A stretch of DNA of 27,024 nt from NCBI GenBank assembly GCA_934533005.1, contig CAKTBC010000014.1:1-27024 (forward strand), given 5' to 3'. This stretch comes from an uncultured Oscillospiraceae bacterium (lineage in GTDB: Bacteria; Bacillota; Clostridia; Oscillospirales; Oscillospiraceae). The position numbers and the translations under genes are program-made. The notes beneath the pieces are model-generated. The model saw nothing but the letters and a program-made list of their open reading frames with translations, made no database searches and was not told the DNA's origin. This document shows positions 1 to 7,500 of this stretch, in pieces; positions within the stretch are counted from its first letter, which is position 1, and every line of letters begins with the position of its first letter.

Positions 1-52
1 CGGCTCTTACGATGGCCGTCAGGTTCTCAAGGTAGACGAGGAGAAAAAGTAA
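1..52 (+). CDS. 3' end of an unidentified protein gene (partial)
   Basis: An open frame enters from the left edge and stops at TAA 50-52. The last residues read GSYDGRQVLKVDEEKK. In many Clostridia the gene before the DUF512/der pair is an IspH-S1 fusion, and this basic, acidic-patched tail would not contradict that, but 16 residues are too few to identify a family. It is followed by a hairpin terminator, so it probably ends a transcript. Confidence 0.45.
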   Translation, partial: GSYDGRQVLKVDEEKK

Positions 53-60
53 CCGAGCTT

Positions 61-92
61 AAGAAGAGGAGGCTTTGTCCCCCTCTTCTTTT
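61..92 (+). terminator. hairpin terminator after the left-edge gene
   Basis: AAGAAGAGG (61-69) pairs with CCTCTTCTT (82-90), with two further G-C pairs inside after one mismatch, and is followed by a short T stretch. It sits 9 nt after the stop codon of the left-edge gene. The T tract is short, so efficiency is uncertain. Confidence 0.6.
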
Positions 93-107
93 GCTATGAA
101 GAACTTT

Positions 108-381
108 GCGTCGATTGACAAGGGCACACGCGGTTCTGCCGGGCGGAAATGCGCTCATACGGCGTCAAAGCCCTTGAGAATACACAAAGTATTCTCTGCG
201 GACTTTTCCTTGTCTGCGAGCATTTCCGCTCCAGCAGAACTGCTACGCATCGGACAGCCTTGGATTTTCGAGGGTTTTTTGTTCTTTTGGACGCAGGCGG
301 GCTGTCGCCCGCCAAGGAGAAAAGGGCAAAAAGCTCCGAAAAGACTGGCTGTCCGACGTGCGTGCCCTTGTTAATCGACGC
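108..381. repeat. Large nested inverted-repeat element, possible structured RNA or MITE
   Basis: An outer stem of 20 bp closes the element: GCGTCGATTGACAAGGGCAC (108-127) against its near-perfect complement at 362-381. Inside are two arms. Arm 1 has GTTCTGC (133-139) with GCAGAAC (234-240) and CGGAAATGC (144-152) with GCATTTCCG (220-228), capped by hairpin GAGAATAC/GTATTCTC (176-196). Arm 2 has CGGACAGCC (251-259) with GGCTGTCCG (347-355), capped by GGCGGGC/GCCCGCC (296-313). No credible gene occupies it. It ends just before the ribosome binding site of the DUF512 gene, so it would lie in that gene's 5' leader or between transcripts. It could be a palindromic mobile repeat or a cis-acting RNA; I do not recognise a known family. 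Confidence 0.6.
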
Positions 382-402
382 TTCTCAGAGGAGTTATCCC
401 CT

Positions 403-1689
403 ATGTACAACACGATCTCGTCGGTAGATCCCGGCTCTCGGCTGGAGGGCAGGGTCCTCCCCGGAGACGAATTGCGTTATATAAACCGGCACGAGATCCA
501 TGACGTGCTCGATTATAAATACTGGGCATATGACCGCTCGCTCACGCTGGAATTCCGGGACGCGGGCAAGATCCACATCCGCAAAAAAGAGGGCGAGGAT
601 CTCGGTCTGAACTTTGAAACGTACCTGATGGACAAGCCGACGGGCTGCTCCAACCGGTGTGTGTTCTGCTTTGTGGATCAGCTGCCGCGCGGGATGCGCA
701 AAACGCTCTATTTTAAAGATGACGACGCGCGTCTTTCGTTTCTCACGGGGAACTATATCACCTGTACGAATCTCTCCGAGCGTGAATTGCAGCGCATCTG
801 CGATTTGAAGGTAAGTCCGCTGAACATCTCCGTGCACGCGACCGATCCGGAGCTTCGCGCCAAACTCATCGGCAATCCGCGCGGAAAAGAGATCATGGAT
901 ATCCTGAACCGGTTCGCCGCGGCGGGCATTTTTATGGAGTGCCAGATCGTCGCCGTGCCGGGCTGGAACGACGGCGCGGCGCTGCAGCGCTCGCTGGAGG
1001 ATCTCGCCGGACTTTATCCGCACGTGAGCAGCGTTTCCATCGTGCCGGTGGGGCTCACCTGCCACCGCGAAAAGCTCACGCCGCTCTCCCCCTATACGCT
1101 CGAACAGGCCCGCGCAACAATTGCGCAGGTAGAGGCCTTTGCCGCAGAGTGCTTTGAAAAATACGGCAGCCATATTTTCTATTGCAGCGACGAAATGTAT
1201 CTCCGCGCCCAGCTTCCCCTGCCGGAGGACGAATACTACGAGGGCTATGACCAGCTCGAAAACGGCGTAGGCATGCTGCGTCTGCTCGAAACGGAATTCG
1301 ATCTCGCGCTCTCACTCGAAGATGCGTCCGACCGGAAAGATACGCCGCGTTTTACCATCGCCACCGGCAAGGCCGCTGAGCCGTATCTGCGCGCGCTTGT
1401 GGAAAAAGCCGGGGCAAACGGCACGGTCTATGGTATCCCGAACGACTTTTTCGGCCACACCATCGAGGTCGCCGGACTGCTCACCGGGCGGGACATTCTC
1501 CGCCATCTCCAAGAAAAAGAACTCGGCGAGCGGATATATATCCCAAAAACCATGCTGCGCCACAACGAGGGCGTATTTCTTGACGATCTCACGCCCGAGG
1601 ACGTATCGCGTGAGCTCGGCGTGCCGGTCATCCCGCTCGAGGTGGACGGCGCGGAGCTGCTCGCCGCGATGCGCTTTGAAGAACTTTAA
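403..1689 (+). CDS. DUF512 radical-SAM/PDZ-like protein
   Basis: This 428-residue protein has a PDZ-like N-terminus, a radical-SAM core and a C-terminal DUF512 region. The cluster motif CSNRCVFC gives C82, C86 and C89 (CxxxCxxC), the expected ligands for a 4Fe-4S cluster that cleaves S-adenosylmethionine. FVDQLPRGMRKTLYFKDDD after the cluster is typical of the family. The reaction is unknown. I chose the ATG at 403 because AGAGGAG lies about 8 nt upstream; the earlier in-frame ATG at 358 falls inside the inverted-repeat element and has no ribosome binding site. der follows after 24 nt, an order common in Clostridia, so the two are likely co-transcribed. It is a cytoplasmic protein, and the family call is firm. 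Confidence 0.9.
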   Translation: MYNTISSVDPGSRLEGRVLPGDELRYINRHEIHDVLDYKYWAYDRSLTLEFRDAGKIHIRKKEGEDLGLNFETYLMDKPTGCSNRCVFCFVDQLPRGMRKTLYFKDDDARLSFLTGNYITCTNLSERELQRICDLKVSPLNISVHATDPELRAKLIGNPRGKEIMDILNRFAAAGIFMECQIVAVPGWNDGAALQRSLEDLAGLYPHVSSVSIVPVGLTCHREKLTPLSPYTLEQARATIAQVEAFAAECFEKYGSHIFYCSDEMYLRAQLPLPEDEYYEGYDQLENGVGMLRLLETEFDLALSLEDASDRKDTPRFTIATGKAAEPYLRALVEKAGANGTVYGIPNDFFGHTIEVAGLLTGRDILRHLQEKELGERIYIPKTMLRHNEGVFLDDLTPEDVSRELGVPVIPLEVDGAELLAAMRFEEL

Positions 1690-1713
1690 CACCCCCGAAA
1701 GGAGGATTTTCCT

Positions 1714-3048
1714 ATGGCTAAACGACCCCTTGTCGCGATCGTCGGCCGCCCAAACGTGGGCAAATCCCTGCTTTTCAACCGTCTGTGCGGGAAGCGTCTC
1801 TCCATCGTGGAGGACACCCCCGGCGTGACGCGCGACCGTCTGTACGCCGAGTGCGAATGGGCAGGCCGCACCTTTGATATCGTCGATACCGGCGGCATCG
1901 AACCGACGGCGGACAGCGAAATTCTGCTCTTTATGCGCGAGCAGGCGGAGATTGCCATCAACTCCGCGGACGTGATCGTGTTTGTGACCGAGATTGGCAC
2001 CGGCGTCACCGCTGCCGATCAGGAGGTCGCCGCGATGCTCAAGCGCTCGCACAAGCCGGTCGTGCTGTGCGTGAACAAGATGGACTCCGTCGGTCAGGTC
2101 GACCCCGGCATTTACGAGTTTTACTCGCTCGGTCTCGGCGATCCGATCGCGCTCTCGGCCATCCACGGCCACGGCACGGATGAAATGCTCGACGCCTGCA
2201 TCGAGAATTTTCCGCCCGAGGAAGAGGGCGAGGAAGAGGACGATCTCATCCGCGTCGCCGTCATTGGCAAGCCGAACGTCGGTAAATCCTCGCTCGTCAA
2301 TCTCGTGCTCGGCGAAAACCGCGTCATCGTCGCAGACATGGCCGGCACGACGCGCGACGCCGTGGACACGCGCCTCGAGAACAAATACGGCAAGTATATC
2401 TTCATCGACACCGCCGGCATCCGCCGCAAGTCCAAGGTGGACGACCGGATCGAAAAGTTCTCCGTTATGCGTGCGCAGCTCGCCATTGAGCGTGCGGACG
2501 TGTGCCTCATCATGATCGACGCGCGCGAGGGTGTCACGGAGCAGGATACCAAGATCGCCGGTCTTGCCCACGAGGCGGGCAAGGCGAGCATCATCGTTGT
2601 AAACAAATGGGATCTCGTCGAGAAGGACACCCACACGATGGACAAGATGCGCAAGGACGTTTACCGCGATCTCTCGTTCATGACGTATGCGCCCGTCCTC
2701 TTCATCTCTGCGCTCACCGGTCAGCGCACCGAGCGCATTTTTGAGCTTGTGAACTTCGTAAATGACCAAAGCTCCATGCGCATCACGACCGGCTTTCTCA
2801 ACGACGTGCTCGCCGACGCACAGGCGCGCGTGCAGCCGCCGTCCGACAAGGGACGCCGCCTGAAGATCTATTATATGACCCAGACCGGCACTCGCCCGCC
2901 GCACTTCGTCATCTTCTGCAACAGCCGGGAGCTCTTCCACTTCTCCTATCAGCGGTATATCGAAAACCAGATCCGCTCGACCTTCGGCTTGGAGGGCACG
3001 CCCATCCGCATCACCATCCGCCAGAAGGGCGACCGCGAGGATAACTGA
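1714..3048 (+). CDS. der: Ribosome-assembly GTPase Der (EngA)
   Basis: Der is an essential double GTPase that acts in maturation of the 50S ribosomal subunit. This 444-residue protein has the full layout: G domain 1 with GRPNVGKS (11-18), DTGG (58-61) and NKMD (121-124); an acidic linker EEEGEEEDD around 170-177; G domain 2 with GKPNVGKS (185-192), DTAG (232-235) and NKWD (297-300); then a C-terminal KH-like domain that binds RNA. AAAGGAGG lies just upstream of the ATG. Length matches the family. In related genomes der is often followed by plsY/gpsA; here it is followed directly by a palindrome and tRNA-Ser, so the block has been rearranged or ends here. Confidence 0.97.
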   Translation: MAKRPLVAIVGRPNVGKSLLFNRLCGKRLSIVEDTPGVTRDRLYAECEWAGRTFDIVDTGGIEPTADSEILLFMREQAEIAINSADVIVFVTEIGTGVTAADQEVAAMLKRSHKPVVLCVNKMDSVGQVDPGIYEFYSLGLGDPIALSAIHGHGTDEMLDACIENFPPEEEGEEEDDLIRVAVIGKPNVGKSSLVNLVLGENRVIVADMAGTTRDAVDTRLENKYGKYIFIDTAGIRRKSKVDDRIEKFSVMRAQLAIERADVCLIMIDAREGVTEQDTKIAGLAHEAGKASIIVVNKWDLVEKDTHTMDKMRKDVYRDLSFMTYAPVLFISALTGQRTERIFELVNFVNDQSSMRITTGFLNDVLADAQARVQPPSDKGRRLKIYYMTQTGTRPPHFVIFCNSRELFHFSYQRYIENQIRSTFGLEGTPIRITIRQKGDREDN

Positions 3049-3069
3049 AAAATTTGAAAAAATCTCCGT

Positions 3070-3101
3070 GCGCGGCAAAGTCGCTCTTGACTTTGCCGCG
3101 C
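3070..3101. terminator. 13-bp perfect hairpin after der, overlapping the tRNA promoter
   Basis: GCGCGGCAAAGTC (3070-3082) and GACTTTGCCGCGC (3089-3101) form a perfect stem with a 6-nt loop, 22 nt after the der stop. There is no good T run after it on the plus strand, so it is a weak intrinsic terminator at best. Its right arm contains the -35 box of the following promoter. Confidence 0.5.
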
Positions 3102-3115
3102 GCATTTGCTATAGT
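3087..3115 (+). promoter_or_regulatory. Sigma-A promoter of tRNA-Ser
   Basis: TTGACT (3087-3092), a 17-bp spacer and TATAGT (3110-3115), with TG at 3107-3108 giving an extended -10. It lies 40 nt before the tRNA. The -35 box falls within the hairpin 3070-3101. Confidence 0.75.
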
Positions 3116-3154
3116 AGACAAGCTGAATTGAATAGATTTCAGTTTGACCGCTAT

Positions 3155-3247
3155 GGAGAAGTCGCGTAGCCCGGTCGAGCGCGCACGATTGGAAATCGTG
3201 TATACCCCAAAAGGGTATCGAGGGTTCGAATCCCTCCTTCTCCGCCA
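3155..3247 (+). tRNA. tRNA-Ser (anticodon GGA)
   Basis: A class II tRNA with acceptor stem GGAGAAG/CTTCTCC and encoded CCA (3245-3247). The anticodon stem is CACGA/TCGTG with loop TTGGAAA, so the anticodon is GGA at 3191-3193 and reads UCC and UCU serine codons. The long variable arm is TATACCC/GGGTAT, and the T arm is GAGGG-TTCGAAT-CCCTC. All hallmarks of tRNA-Ser are present. It has its own promoter and terminator. Foreign or decayed DNA begins right after it, consistent with use as an integration site. Confidence 0.95.
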
Positions 3248-3252
3248 CAAAG

Positions 3253-3290
3253 GTACGGTAGCAATGATACAAATTGCTACCGTACTTTTT
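3253..3290 (+). terminator. Intrinsic terminator of tRNA-Ser
   Basis: GTACGGTAGCAA (3253-3264) pairs perfectly with TTGCTACCGTAC (3274-3285), followed by TTTTT. It starts 6 nt after the tRNA CCA end. Confidence 0.9.
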
Positions 3291-3325
3291 AATTATTCCC
3301 TGTGATAATCCCTTGATATAAAGCC

Positions 3326-3376
3326 AAAAGCGAGGTTAGTGGGTTCAAATGCGAACCTGCCGACCTCGCTTTTTTG
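3326..3376 (+). terminator. Terminator-like hairpin in the gap after tRNA-Ser
   Basis: AAAAGCGAGGT (3326-3336) pairs with ACCTCGCTTTT (3363-3373), and a smaller inner stem GGGTTC/GAACC branches inside. A T-rich tail follows. It has no plus-strand gene of its own, so it may be a leftover from a lost gene or mobile element. The rest of the gap 3291-3502 holds this and the hairpin at 3430-3468; I see no gene. Confidence 0.5.
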
Positions 3377-3429
3377 TTTTACAGGTTTCCGGGCAACTTC
3401 TGCTGCCGCTGAAAGTGAACCCACTCTGC

Positions 3430-3468
3430 CGAACCTTTTAATTTTTCATAGAATAATTAAAAGGTTCG
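3430..3468. terminator. 14-bp perfect inverted repeat downstream of the mcrC remnant
   Basis: CGAACCTTTTAATT (3430-3443) pairs with AATTAAAAGGTTCG (3455-3468), with an 11-nt loop. It lies 35 nt beyond the stop of the minus-strand mcrC remnant, a reasonable place for that gene's terminator. The ATTAAAAGGT motif occurs once more at about 3475-3484. Confidence 0.45.
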
Positions 3469-3502
3469 AGAAAAATTAAAAGGTATCCTTTCGCTCGGAT
3501 TG

Positions 3503-4090
3503 TTAGGAAAAAGCTCGAACAAACTCCTGTTCGTTGATTCTCATCCTTGCAGCAAATCCTTCGTAATCCGCTGTGTCCGCAGGGATTTTCAATCCGTGTT
3601 TCGTAATACTAATATCGTCACGTGGCATGACATTTGATTCGTAAGTCGAACCTTGATTCATCCGCAATTTCATGTCATCCGCCCCCCTCTGCTTCAGGGT
3701 ATAGATAGAACCCCGCCTTTGCGTCAAATCGGAACATATAAGCCAACACCTGTAAATAATCTCTGTTTCCGATGTTATCGATTGGCTTATACTTGGCATC
3801 GGCAATGATCCGAGCTTCATTATCCCGGCTGATAAAGTCCGGGTAGATAAGTCCAATATTTCCTTCAAACAGACGTTGGGCTCCTTTGCCGCCTTTATTC
3901 ATGGGATGATAGAATATTTCGTCAATCAGTGAATTGACGTATTCTTCCCATAACCAGGCACCGTCAAAGAGGATGCCATATATCTGCTTTGAGCCGGAAC
4001 CGATTTGATGCTTCTGATGTCGCAGAATCAAAAGACACAGTCTTTGCAACGCAAGGTATTCACGGAAATAGGCGTGACGGACTGCATTCT
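3503..4090 (-). pseudogene. mcrC: mcrC-type restriction subunit, truncated and frameshifted
   Basis: The minus strand encodes the C-terminal part of a McrC-like nuclease subunit, which works with the GTPase McrB to cut modified DNA. Visible features are GILFDGAWLWEEYV, then YPDFI and IIADAKYK, which form a PD-(D/E)xK nuclease core, then DYLQVLAYMFRF. After FYLYPEAE the frame changes at a C6 run (plus strand 3682-3687) and the homology resumes as DDMKLRMNQGSTYESNV, ending INEQEFVRAFS at the stop 3503-3505. The N-terminal half and mcrB are missing: similarity stops near 4090, where an ABC exporter fragment begins on the other strand. It is a degraded gene, not functional as read. Sequencing error at the homopolymer could explain the frameshift but not the truncation. 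Confidence 0.8.
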
Positions 4091-5101
4091 TTTTATGCGC
4101 TGCATCTGCTTGCGCTCAAGTGCGGCTCCGCGGAACTCGCGCTGGCGGCGGCGCTGCAGGCTCTGCGCGGGGAAATGAGCCTTTCCATGATGCTCATGTT
4201 CCTCTTCTTCTCGTTCAGCATTTTCGCGAGCCTTGAGCCCATCAGCGACAGCGCACACACGCTCGGCGTCATCGACGGTGCCATGGATCAGCTCGATGCG
4301 CTCCGGGAAGAAAACTTCATCGATGCCGATGGGAAGGACATTCCGCTTCGGCACTACGATATCGAATTCAAAAACGTCGATTTCGGCTACGATTCCCGCC
4401 AGGTTCTGAAAAACGTCAGCTTCACCATCCCGGAAAAGACCTCCACCGCCATCGTCGGCCCCTCCGGCTCCGGCAAGACGACGATTTGCAGTCTGATCGC
4501 GCGCTTCTATGATCCACAGTCCGGCAGCATCTCCGTCGGCGGTCACGATCTCCGGGAGTTTACGTGCGATAGTCTCCTTTCTAACATTTCGATGGTGTTT
4601 CAGAACGTGTATCTCTTCCACGACACCGTCCGCGCCAACATTCTCTTTGGCCGGCCGGATGCGACAGAGGAAGAGATGATCGCCGCGGCGAAAAAGGCGC
4701 GCTGCCACGACTTCATCATGGCGCTCCCGGAGGGCTACGACACCGTGGTCGGCGAGGGGGGCGGCACGCTCTCCGGCGGCGAGCGGCAGCGCATCTCCAT
4801 TGCCCGCGCCATTCTCAAGGACGCGCCCATCATCCTGCTTGACGAGGCCACCGCGAGCATCGACCCGGAGAACGAGCATCTCATCCAGCAGGCGATCTCC
4901 GCTCTTACGCGCGGCAAAACGATCATCACGATCGCCCACCGCCTTGCGACGATCCAAAACGCCGATCAGATTCTCGTTGTAGACGACGGGCGCATCGCCG
5001 AGCGCGGCACGCACGAGGAGCTTCTATCGCAAAACGGCCTTTATAAGCGCTTCACCGAGGTACGCGAGCAGGCCGAGGGCTGGCACATCGCCTCGGCATA
5101 A
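4091..5101 (+). pseudogene. ABC exporter fragment (C-terminal transmembrane part plus ATPase)
   Basis: From FYALHLLALKCG onward this is the last transmembrane portion and complete nucleotide-binding domain of an MsbA/LmrA-type exporter: Walker A GPSGSGKTT near 4457-4483, signature LSGGERQR, Walker B IILLDEATASID and switch AHRLATI. About 336 residues remain of a family that is normally about 580, so most of the membrane domain is lost. The open frame continues upstream to 3989, but that part is antisense to the mcrC remnant and is not exporter sequence. The missing 5' end and absence of a ribosome binding site at the junction argue for a pseudogene. An assembly chimera at about 4090 is the alternative. 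The TetR gene downstream has its own promoter. Confidence 0.75.
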
Positions 5102-5119
5102 AAATTTTCCAATAGGCTC

Positions 5120-5169
5120 TTGACAAGTGACCGTTCGGTAACTATACTATAAGTTACCGAACGGTCACT
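5120..5169 (+). promoter_or_regulatory. TetR-type promoter/operator with 18-bp perfect arms
   Basis: Promoter TTGACA (5120-5125), 17-bp spacer, TATACT (5143-5148). Operator arms AGTGACCGTTCGGTAACT (5126-5143) and AGTTACCGAACGGTCACT (5152-5169) are exact inverted repeats separated by 8 bp that contain most of the -10. Binding would block RNA polymerase, so the TetR gene immediately downstream is probably autorepressed. Confidence 0.85.
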
Positions 5170-5190
5170 TTTGGTTAATGGAGGATATAT

Positions 5191-5811
5191 ATGGCGATCG
5201 ACACAAAAGAGCGGATCATGGAAGCGGCACTGGAGCTGTTTGCGCAGAATGGGTATCTCGGCACGTCCATGAGCGACATTGCCGGGAAGTTGGGGATCAC
5301 GAAAGCGGCGCTCTACAAGCACTACGCCGGAAAGCAGGAAATTCTTGACCGCATCGTAAAACGGATGAACGAAATGGACTATGAACGCGCCGAAAAATAC
5401 GAAATGCCGGAAGCGGAGCCGGACGGCTTTGCGGAGGCCTATCTGCACACGCCGGTAGAGAAGATCCGCACCTACAGCGCCGCGCAGTTCGATCATTGGA
5501 CAAGGGAGCCGTTTTCGGCGAATTTCCGCAAGATGCTCACGCTGGAGCAGTTCCGCGATGCGAAGCTCGCGCGGCTCCACCGCGACTATCTCGCGGGCGG
5601 GCCCCTGGAGTATATGGCGGCGATCTTCCGGAAGCTGACGGAGAGCGACGAGGCCGCCATGCAGCTCGCGCTGGAGTTCTATGGGCCGATGTATCTGCTC
5701 TACAGCGTTTACGACGGCGCGGAGGACAAGGAAGCCGTCTCTCCCCTGCTTCGCGCTCACATTGACCGGTTTATCACCCGGATTGGATCCGATTACCGAA
5801 AAACAAAATAA
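5191..5811 (+). CDS. TetR/AcrR family repressor (TetR-1)
   Basis: This 206-residue repressor has a classic N-terminal helix-turn-helix: TKERIMEAALELFAQNGY, then TSMSDIAGKLGITKAALYKHY (about residues 28-48), with the canonical LYKHY recognition-helix end. The C-terminal ligand domain is variable and names no ligand. GGAGG precedes the ATG. It is the first gene behind a promoter whose spacer and -10 are covered by an 18-bp inverted repeat, so autorepression is likely. A flavodoxin-like gene (21 nt later) and a small membrane protein follow and probably share the transcript. Similar half-operators lie at about 13070 and 14655, so it may control other genes in the window. Confidence 0.93.
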   Translation: MAIDTKERIMEAALELFAQNGYLGTSMSDIAGKLGITKAALYKHYAGKQEILDRIVKRMNEMDYERAEKYEMPEAEPDGFAEAYLHTPVEKIRTYSAAQFDHWTREPFSANFRKMLTLEQFRDAKLARLHRDYLAGGPLEYMAAIFRKLTESDEAAMQLALEFYGPMYLLYSVYDGAEDKEAVSPLLRAHIDRFITRIGSDYRKTK

Positions 5812-5832
5812 GTTTAAAAGGAGGAAATTTTT

Positions 5833-6339
5833 ATGAACGCCATTGTTTACACATCCAACACCGGAAGCGCAGAGCGCTATGCGAAGCTGCTCGCACAGGA
5901 AACGGCTCTTCCCGCTTACTCTCTCGCCGAGGCAAAGAGCGTCCTCGCCGCGGGGGCGGAGGTCATCTATCTCGGCTGGGTCATGGCGAGCACCGTCAAG
6001 GGCTACGCCGCCGCGGCCCGTCGCTATCGGGTGCGTGCCGTATGCGGTGTCGGTATGTGGCAGACCGGAACGCAGCAGGACGCCGTGCGGAAAAAGACGG
6101 GCGTCTCCGCCAATGTCCCGGTGTTCACTTTGCAGGGCAACTTTGATGTGAAAAAGCTTCACGGTGTCTACCGTCCCATGATGGAGATCATGGCCAAAAC
6201 GGTGGGAAAGAACCTAGCTGCGAAGAGTGACCGCACGCCCGATGAGGACGACATTCTGGAGCTCATGCTCCACGGCGGTGAGCGGGTCAAGCCGGAGCAT
6301 CTGAGCGCCGTGCTCAACTGGTACAACGCGCAGAAATAA
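5833..6339 (+). CDS. Flavodoxin-domain protein
   Basis: This 168-residue protein begins MNAIVYTSNTGSAERYAKLLA, where TSNTGSAERYA is the phosphate-binding loop of a flavodoxin fold that binds FMN. The rest alternates beta strands and helices as expected. A likely second loop is around YLGWVMAST (47-55). It is longer than a bare electron-carrier flavodoxin only at the C-terminus (LELMLHGGERVKPEHLSAVLNWY). The ribosome binding site is AAAAGGAGG. It lies between TetR-1 and a membrane protein, so a redox or drug-stress role under TetR control is plausible but unproven. Substrate unknown. Confidence 0.8.
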   Translation: MNAIVYTSNTGSAERYAKLLAQETALPAYSLAEAKSVLAAGAEVIYLGWVMASTVKGYAAAARRYRVRAVCGVGMWQTGTQQDAVRKKTGVSANVPVFTLQGNFDVKKLHGVYRPMMEIMAKTVGKNLAAKSDRTPDEDDILELMLHGGERVKPEHLSAVLNWYNAQK

Positions 6340-6360
6340 GCCATGAAGAGGCGCAACAAC

Positions 6361-6777
6361 ATGATAAAGCTCTATTTTGGAAACGCCGTGACGACCGCCA
6401 CGACGCTGATGATCCTCGCCCTGCTGGGATTTATTACCTATTCCGCAGCGAACCGCACCGCGATCTCAGCCTGGGGACGCCGGAGCGTTATACTGCTGGT
6501 CTTCGGTCTCGCCGTATGCTGCTTTGCGGCGGCGCGGGACGGACTGGACAAAACCATCCAGCACGCCATTGACGGCAGCTGCGCGCCCGGCGTTTTCCCG
6601 CTTTTGAGCGTTCCGACGCTCGTCGGCTGCGCCGGAGCGCTGCTGATCCTTATCGCCGCCGTCGCAATGCCGATCGCCAAAACGCAGCGAGCGCGCGAGG
6701 TGTGGTTTTACATCATGTCCGGCGGCGCGGTGATGAAGATCGTCACCATGGAGATCGCGCGGATCGTTCTCCGGTAA
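6361..6777 (+). CDS. Small multi-pass membrane protein of unknown function
   Basis: About 138 residues with four hydrophobic segments: TTLMILALLGFITYSA near the N-terminus, SVILLVFGLAVCCFAA, a long stretch VPTLVGCAGALLILIAAVAM, and a weaker C-terminal one. I do not recognise a family. I prefer the ATG at 6361 because AAGAGG lies about 10 nt upstream. The in-frame ATG at 6343 has no ribosome binding site but would add six basic residues. It follows the flavodoxin gene closely and is likely the last gene of the TetR-1 operon. A new promoter/operator begins at 6806. Confidence 0.7.
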   Translation: MIKLYFGNAVTTATTLMILALLGFITYSAANRTAISAWGRRSVILLVFGLAVCCFAAARDGLDKTIQHAIDGSCAPGVFPLLSVPTLVGCAGALLILIAAVAMPIAKTQRAREVWFYIMSGGAVMKIVTMEIARIVLR

Positions 6778-6805
6778 ATGCCCTCCGGGAGAAGCTTTCG
6801 CGCTC

Positions 6806-6854
6806 TTGACTTTTGGTGCGGGTTGCCGTATAGTAAAACTAATTAATATTAGTT
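6806..6854 (+). promoter_or_regulatory. Promoter/operator of the second TetR operon
   Basis: TTGACT (6806-6811), 17-bp spacer, TATAGT (6829-6834). AACTAAT (6837-6843) and ATTAGTT (6848-6854) form a perfect inverted repeat at the expected transcription start, the usual place for an autoregulatory TetR operator. The AT-rich site differs clearly from the one at 5126, so the two repressors should not cross-bind. Confidence 0.8.
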
Positions 6855-6867
6855 AGCTGGTGATTCT

Positions 6868-7497
6868 ATGCGGCAGGAGGACACGAAGCAGAAAATTCTC
6901 GACGAGGCGCTGCGGCTCTTTTCCGAGCGCGGGTACGACGCCGTGAGCGTCGGCGAGATCGCGCAGGCGGTGGGCGTCAAAGCGCCCTCGCTCTACAACC
7001 ACTTTCCCGGCAAGCAGGCCATTTTTGAGGCGATCGTGGAGTCTACGGCGGCGCGGTACGAAGCGGACACGGGGAAGATCGACATCCATGTACAGGACGC
7101 AGCGCGGGATATCCCGGTCTTCGCGGAGATCACGGAGGACGCTCTTTTTGCCAAGGTACGGCAGATTTTCGAGTATTCCCTCCACAACGACACGATCCGC
7201 CGCTTCCGGCGCATGATGACGATCGAACAGTTTCGCTCGCCGGAGCTCGCAGCGCTCTATTCCCGGCGGTATGTGGATCGCATGATCGCCTATCACGCCG
7301 GCATTTTCCGCGCACTGACCGCCGCGGGGGAGATTTGCGCGGAGGACCCGGAGACGCTCGCCATGCTGTACGTCTCCCCGGTGCTGACGCTCATCGCCAT
7401 CTGTGACCGCCAGCCGGAACGGGAGAGCGAGTGTCTGGAAAAGCTCCGGCAGCATGTCGTTTTGTTCTTCCGCATGGTTCACCGGAAGGAGGAATGA
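6868..7497 (+). CDS. TetR/AcrR family repressor (TetR-2)
   Basis: This 209-residue repressor has the N-terminal helix-turn-helix: DTKQKILDEALRLFSERGY, then VSVGEIAQAVGVKAPSLYNHF. The LYNHF ending of the recognition helix is typical. The C-terminal domain should bind an unknown small molecule. It is the first gene of an apparent five-gene run (TetR-2, DUF998, Vat-like, CAT-like, SAP protein) with spacings from +3 to overlaps of 4-11 nt, so the whole run is probably one transcript repressed by this protein. The ribosome binding site before the ATG is weak (GGTG), which would keep repressor levels low. Confidence 0.93.
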   Translation: MRQEDTKQKILDEALRLFSERGYDAVSVGEIAQAVGVKAPSLYNHFPGKQAIFEAIVESTAARYEADTGKIDIHVQDAARDIPVFAEITEDALFAKVRQIFEYSLHNDTIRRFRRMMTIEQFRSPELAALYSRRYVDRMIAYHAGIFRALTAAGEICAEDPETLAMLYVSPVLTLIAICDRQPERESECLEKLRQHVVLFFRMVHRKEE

Positions 7498-7500
7498 AGG

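Noticed and set aside
75..427. Several short frames of 70-100 codons before the DUF512 gene.
   Set aside because: They cross the inverted-repeat element on both strands, lack ribosome binding sites and overlap one another; the palindromic structure explains the region better.
1312..3105. Long antisense frames opposite der, the ABC permeases and the UvrA-like gene, e.g. 597 codons here and 646 codons at 19727-21667.
   Set aside because: They lie opposite strongly supported genes, have Arg/His/Ala-rich composition typical of GC-rich antisense frames, and show no recognisable domain.
3223..3502. Search for a duplicated tRNA-Ser 3' end that would mark an integrated element.
   Set aside because: No second copy of the T-arm/acceptor segment was found in the window by eye, so no attachment site can be claimed, although the neighbourhood looks like a former insertion site.
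3989..4090. An N-terminal extension of the ABC exporter starting at 3989.
   Set aside because: These codons are antisense to recognisable mcrC sequence and do not resemble a transporter membrane domain.
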